Assembly: GCA_963678675.1 (NCBI GenBank)
Contig: OY783199.1
Span: forward strand, 11,244,356-11,308,355
Origin: Xiphydria camelus
Lineage: Eukaryota > Arthropoda > Insecta > Hymenoptera > Xiphydriidae
DNA: 64,000 nucleotides
Direction: 5' to 3'
Positions 58,815 to 64,000 of the stretch are shown here, one piece after another. Each line of letters begins with the position of its first letter. Position 1 is the stretch's first letter. Both the position numbers and the translations under genes were made by a program. The notes beneath the pieces were generated by a model that was given only the letters and a program-made list of their open reading frames with translations, was not told the DNA's origin and did not search any database.

Positions 58815-59690
58815 AAAAGGGTGCAATCGGCCCCTTCGGACTAATGCGTGCGAATCGGCAGTCGAAAGGGCCGCGCGAAATGCCACGAGCGCGATCGCGG
58901 CGACGGTATGAATCTGGACGAGCCCGGGTAGCGCGCGCGAACCGGTATCGATCCGGAGGATAGTTAGTTCCGCTCGAGTCACGAGACGAACACGATCGCT
59001 TCCCGAGTTCCGCGAGTCGAGTAAGAGGACGAGGACCAAAGTTGACGTGCGTACGAGACCCCGATCCGTCCCGGGTCTCGCCGAGCAGTGCGTGCCACCC
59101 CCAACCGACTCGTGAAGAGCGAGCAGAGAAGCCACGACGAGATCCATCGGGAGAGCCCCCCACGATATCGAGAGAGAGCTCCTCCCAGGAGGCCGAGGTC
59201 GAAGCCGAGAGGGTCCCCGGATCTGCCATCCGGAAGTCGAGGAGCCGGGACGCACCCAGGCCAGAACGACCGCCGCAGCCCCGGTACGCTCCCCTTTTTC
59301 TTGCGCCCGACCTCCGACCCGCCGTGGGCTTCCGTCGAGCCGGCGCGCCCCTATTCGCCGTGTTCGCGCCCGTTTCCGTCTCGCGCTCGCCCTCCGAGAG
59401 CGCACGTTTCCGTCTCGCGCTCGCCGTCCGAGAGAGCGCACGTTTCCGTCTCGCGCTCGCCGTCCGAGAGCGCACGTTTCCGTCTCGCGCTCGCCGTTCG
59501 AGAGCGCACGTTTCCGACTCGCCTTCGCGCCGATAGCGCACCGTTAGCGCCTTTCGTCTCGGCGACGAATCGAGCGGTGTCCGCGACGTTGTGCGGCACC
59601 ACTCCGCTTTCTTTGGTTGCGACCGCGAGCATCGCCCGGGGACCTCCGTTTCGTCCCCGGTGAAATAAAGCGACCGTTGTCTTTTCGTCT
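58815..59690 (-). repeat. GC-rich dispersed repeat, copy 2 (inverted)
   Basis: This is the reverse complement of the unit at 49890-51250, without the (CT)n tract but with an inner tandem array (59378-59515) of ~33 bp units around CGCACGTTTCCGTCTCGCGC, four copies. It is bounded by the truncated Helitron on the left and E3 on the right. Confidence 0.65.
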
Positions 59691-60454
59691 GCTAATAGTC
59701 CAGTAAAATTTCCGTTTAAATCGAAAATTGAGACATACGGGCGAAAACTTGGAAAAAGGCGTGTTTTGATGTTATTAATCGAGGGAACATATTAAAAGAA
59801 AAATCACCAACCGGGTACGGCTGTAAAAAATTATTTATTGTTGAAAAAATCGATTCTTCGCTAATATTTTGAAAACTACGTGACATATTGAAAAATAGTT
59901 AAGACAAAAGTTGTAGATAATAAAATTATCTACAAAAAAGCTATTACACTTTTTACCCTATCTTCAACACCTAAGAAGCTAGGACCTCCAGATGAGTTGA
60001 AATGTTCAAATATTCATAACAAATCCAAAAATTAAGATTTTTGCAATTTTTTTTTTGTAACCCGTTTAGAAAAATCTCATCATTTTTCCTAGCGAAACCA
60101 AATTTTGATTTTCATTGTTGTTTACACATGATTGATTTTTAAAGTTTTAAATGCTTGAATTTACATAGAAATTTGCAATTAAAAATTTTTTTAATTATAC
60201 CATCGTTTATTTTGTATTATTTCTGAAGAAAAAGATAAATAGCAATTCAACGTATCTCATCTGGTTTGCAAGATAAGCTAAATTGAAAAGGAAGGAGATT
60301 TATGCGATGATCACCACTGACTATGCAAACTGTGGCAAACATATATAGTGTCGCACCGCTCTCACTCACGTCGCCCTGACGTTTGTGTGCGCGCGCTGCT
60401 GTAGTTGGCTGCGAGTTTCAGTGAGACTGAGGGATGCTCTCGGCCTTCCAGACC

Positions 60455-61325
60455 TTGCAGGGGTTTCGTAGTATCCCGACCATGAATACCTCGCCAACCT
60501 AGTAGCCCAAGCAGTATGCATTATCTTATTTCCATTAGCGTATTTCCAGCGCCTCCTAGGTAAACGGTTCTACTTTTGGTTGATCAACGAAATTGATTCA
60601 ATTTCATTGAACAGTGCTTTGAGAAATAAATTTTTGAAAATCGTGTCGCGCGCGCGTTCCAAGAGTGTCTGGAATTGGCGTACATTATATCATCAATGCT
60701 TCGATAGCGCAACGGTCAAGTTGCCGGGCTGGGAGTCTCGATGTCGTGGGTTCAAATCTTGTTGTTTTTTTTCTTGTTTTCTTTATTAACTCTTTTTTTC
60801 ATTTCATTGCAATCACTTCTTGTTATTAAAAAGTGGTTTACATTACCGAATAAAATAATAGTTTCAATGTTTTTCATAGTTTTACATTATTTTCTTCCTT
60901 ATTGAGGTGAACCAATATTATTTGTAAGAACAGTTGGAAATATCGTTGCATTTTTTTACTCTTACATTTCGTCATTGGAATTTTTGGCTGCCGAAGATTT
61001 TGTTCATAATTTTGGATGATAATTGTCGAAAAAACATTTGAAGCACACTGTATTTTGACACCATGAGCATTTATTTTGACAAATGGGACTTTGCCTCACG
61101 CACATTTACACTTTAAAAGCGTTATGGAAAAGCAAATTTCATTGTTTCATTCAGTGTTTCAAATGTTTTTTGCCAAAAATTCCCATAAAGAAATGTAAGA
61201 GCAAAAAAAATGCCAAATTTCGTAGGGGTTTCGTAGCATCGCGACCATGAATACCTCGCCAACCTAGTAGCCGAGGCAGTATGCATTATCTTATTTCCAT
61301 TAATTTCTTACCAGCGCGTCCTAGG
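60455..61325 (+). repeat. Direct repeats inside the E3 arm
   Basis: About 105 bp (GGGGTTTCGTAG..GACCATGAATACCTCGCCAA..TCCTAGGTAAA) occur at 60455-60562 and again at 61218-61331, on both sides of a 655 bp segment that holds the tRNA-like sequence. The segment may be an insert flanked by duplicated DNA or a recombined unit. The inverted arm carries the same pair. Confidence 0.7.
60698..60772 (+). ncRNA. tRNA-like, Pol III-type sequence
   Basis: An A-box-like TAGCGCAACGG (60706-60716) and a perfect B-box-like GGTTCAAATC (60749-60758) are separated by a typical tRNA distance and followed by a T8 run (60764-60771). The acceptor stem does not close, so this is a decayed tRNA or a tRNA-derived SINE head, not a working tRNA. 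It also exists inverted at 63470-63542 in the other arm. Confidence 0.4.
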
Positions 61326-61617
61326 TAAAAGGTAAGTAGGTATTATGAAAATTTTAGAGAGGATACAAGTTTTGTTTAAAACATTTTTTTTCTGAAACAA
61401 ATAATTGCAGGGTTGCGCTTCTGTAAACTGGAGCGCTTTTCTTTCGCGTACCCTTTTCACTCTCAACGTTGCTAATTACTGATTCATTACCAGAAGTTAT
61501 GTGTTTTTACCTGAAGCATAGAGAAATCAACAATTCGACAGCGTTAAAAATGTAGGAATATTATATTTATGGTAATTAGGAACAAAACAAGAAAAGAAAT
61601 TTTACATTCGGAAATAA

Positions 61618-62300
61618 ACCACCAATGTCGCAATGCACTGAAGTGTGTAAGAATTGCAACGGTCAAACGTGCAAAAATTCCACGCTGGATAATCCTGAAG
61701 ACACAGATTCAGAAGATGAAGAAATGCAACCGAATGTTGAAGAAGATGTAGAAATGTTTGCGGAAACTGGTGGAAATGGAAGTGATAACGATGTTGATTT
61801 TATGGAAGTCGATGGTGAGTATTACTAATGTTATGTATGTAACAAAAATTAATATTCCAGTACTTCTTCCACATGTCGGATGAGTAATCCGGGAAAAGGT
61901 AGGATGTTTTATACTATACATCATCTGAAGCCATTAATTTTTTTCGCGCACGTGTTTGCCGGATGTGACTCAATCAGTTCGATTTATAGAAAAAGGGAGG
62001 AAAAGTGTTTTCAGAGTACTAGAGAAGAATCCAGCTCTGCAGAAATCTGTATCTATTTCTAATCATCCCAATCAAACAATTGATGATTTATATGTCCCAT
62101 TAATGAGGAAATTATCCAGCACTTGTATTCAAGAAATGAAGATGTAGAAATGATGTTTGCGGAAACTGGTGGAAATGGAAGTGATGACGATGTTGATTTT
62201 ATGGAAGTCGATTGTGAGTAGGTATTTCTAATGTTATATATATAAATACAAGTAATATTCCAGTAGTTCTTCCAGAAATATTCCGATGTCGGATGAGTAA
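61618..62300 (+). pseudogene. E3 GCD-family protein fragments, rearranged
   Basis: Order on the plus strand: a Cys-rich end and acidic tail (QCTEVCKNCNGQTCKN to ETGGNGSDNDVDFMEVD, with a 46 bp GT..AG intron at 61815-61860); then AHVFAGCDSISSIYRK (about 61945), frameshifted into FRVLEKNPALQKSV; then a second copy of the acidic tail (62150-62220). QCTEVCKNCNGQTC matches the Cys-rich segment in E2 (QCTLACG.CNGQAC), and the GCD motif matches E1 and E2. The nuclease-like N-terminal part is deleted. Confidence 0.65.
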
Positions 62301-64000
62301 TCCATGTCGATCAACTTCGATTGGAGAAGATCAAATTTTTCATTTTTAACATTAAATATTTCCATTGAAGAACAAGCTGAAGCGTTATACTACCAATGAA
62401 ATTGGTGGTTTTCTTCCGATTGTAAAATTCCTTTTTTCGTTTTGTTCCTAATTATCATAAATATAATATTGCAACATTTAACACTGTCGAATTGTCGATT
62501 TCTCTATGCTTTAGTTAAAAATACATAATTTCTGCTTCAAATATCTCATTTTCAAATTTCACGCTTTGCAACTATTTCATTTAGAATTAAAATTGAACAA
62601 AACAATACGAACTAATTTGGAAAACTGCACACTAGAACGTCAGTTGTGGAATAGGCCTACTGGGGAAACCATAATAAAAAAAACGCGCCGTTTACTCTAC
62701 ATCATGGTGGTGTGGAAACGAGTATCTACAATATTGATGATGACAACATAATGAATCAGTAATTAGCAACGTTGAGAGTGAAAAGGGTACGCGTAAGAAA
62801 ATCGCTCCAGTTTACAGAAGCGCAACCCTGCAATTATTTGTTTCAGAAAAAAAATGTTTTAAACAAAACTTGTATCCTCTCTACAATTTTCATAATACCT
62901 ACTTACCTTTTACCTAGGACGCGCTGGAAAGAAATTAATGGAAATAAGATAATGCATACTGCCTCGGCTACTAGGTTGGCGAGGTATTCATGGTCGCGAT
63001 GCTACGAAACCCCTACGAAATTTGGCATTTTTTTTGCTCTTACATTTCTTTATGGGAATTTTTGGCAAAAAACATTTGAAACACTGAATGAAACAATGAA
63101 ATTTGCTTTTCCATAACGCTTTTAAAGTGTAAATGTGCGTGAGGCAAAGTCCCATTTGTCAAAATAAATGCTCATGGTGTCAAAATACAGTGTGCTTCAA
63201 ATGTTTTTTCGACAATTATCATCCAAAATTATGAACAAAATCTTCGGCAGCCAAAAATTCCAATGACGAAATGTAAGAGTAAAAAAATGCAACGATGTTT
63301 CCAACTGTTCTTACAAATAATATTGGTTCACCTCAATAAGGAAGGAAATAATGTAAAACTATGAAAAACATTGAAACTATTATTTTATTCGGTAATGTAA
63401 ACCACTTTTTAATAACAAGAAGTGATTGCAATGAAATGAAAAAAAGAGTTAATAAAGAAAACAAGAAAAAAAACAACAAGATTTGAACCCACGACATCGA
63501 GACTCCCAGCCCGGCAACTTGACCGTTGCGCTATCGAAGCATTGATGATATAATTTACGCCAATTCCAGACACTCTTGGAACGCGCGCGCGACACGATTT
63601 TCAAAAATTTATTTCTCAAAGCACTGTTCAATGAAATTGAATCAATTTCGTTGATCAACCAAAAGTAGAACCGTTTACCTAGGCGCTGGAAATACGCTAA
63701 TGGAAATAAGATAATGCATACTGCTTGGGCTACTAGGTTGGCGAGGTATTCATGGTCGGGATACTACGAAACCCCTGCAAGGTCGGGAAGGCCGAGAGCA
63801 TCCCTCAGTCTCACTGAAACTCGCAGCCAACTACAGCAGCGCGCGCACACAAACGTCAGGGCGACGTGAGTGAGAGCGGTGCGACACTATATATGTTTGC
63901 CACAGTTTGCATAGTCAGTGGTGATCATCGCATAAATCTCCTTCCTTTTCAATTTAGCATATCTTGCAAACCAGATGAGATACGTTGAATTGCTATTTAT

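Larger units (their letters stand above)
59696..64000 (+). mobile_element. E3: third member of the E1/E2 family, runs off the window
   Basis: The left end TAGTCCAGTAAAATTTCC at 59696 matches E1 and E2 ends. The left arm (to about 61590) returns in reverse complement from about 62435 to the window end, which corresponds to position 60235 of the left arm. About 540 bp of the right arm are therefore outside. The loop carries GCD-family coding pieces on the plus strand. Its target duplication, if TAA as on the left, cannot be checked. Confidence 0.75.

Noticed and set aside
60580..60789. Open frame of 69 codons, present inverted at 63449-63658
   Set aside because: It runs across the tRNA-like sequence and the T-run. 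The duplication is explained by the E3 arms, not by conservation of a protein.

Overview
This is a transposon-dense stretch of an animal nuclear genome, most likely an arthropod and probably an insect. The evidence is eukaryotic: GT..AG introns inside transposase genes, Helitron, piggyBac, Harbinger, Tc1/mariner, pogo-like and Penelope sequences nested in one another, many hairpin MITEs, and one exon of a sidestep-like immunoglobulin-superfamily gene (52293-52423), a family typical of insects. No bacterial operons, no rRNA and no CRISPR array were seen. Only that exon and perhaps a Myb/SANT-like ORF (19130-19846) look like host-type coding sequence. The species cannot be named from the sequence.

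Layout. 1-6404: four Helitrons head to tail, one carrying a Harbinger-like MITE and one a piggyBac remnant. 6405-13172: fold-back elements, MITEs, a Tc1-derived hairpin and a broken Harbinger transposase. 14189-17980: a 3.8 kb fold-back element (E1). 18576-20530: a TIR element and the Myb/SANT-like ORF. 20535-27785: a Penelope-like retroelement cut open by a TIR element (K, 21272-27551), itself cut open by an apparently intact DNA transposon (Q, 22506-26786) with an 837-codon DDE-type gene. 27955-40627: a Helitron fragment broken by a 12.4 kb fold-back transposon (G), whose left arm holds a mariner hairpin and a nested block with element E2 (29601-32380), and whose right arm holds a complete Helitron. 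43100-49176: a pogo-like element (J) with a higher-order tandem repeat in its left arm. 49184-54330: GC-rich repeat, a 720 bp pyrimidine simple repeat and the Ig exon in intronic DNA. 54335-58800: a decayed Helitron with a Ulp1-like protease, a DUF6570-like region and a Rep domain. 59696 to the window end: a third element (E3) of the E1/E2 type, running off the window.

The most interesting pattern is the E1/E2/E3 family. All three start TAGYCCAGT, and E1 and E2 are flanked by exact 3 bp target duplications (TTG, TAC). They carry parts of one protein type: FEN1/XPG-like nuclease motifs (E2), an HAxxGCD motif (all three), a Cys-rich segment (E2, E3) and an acidic tail with a small intron (E1, E3). 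I infer a DNA transposon family whose own protein is a PIN/XPG-type nuclease. A second pattern is that many unrelated elements here (the Tc1 element, E1, G, J, probably the Harbinger end and the mariner) carry an inverted second copy of their own 3' coding end, giving long hairpins. Most genes are pseudogenes; Q is the clear exception.
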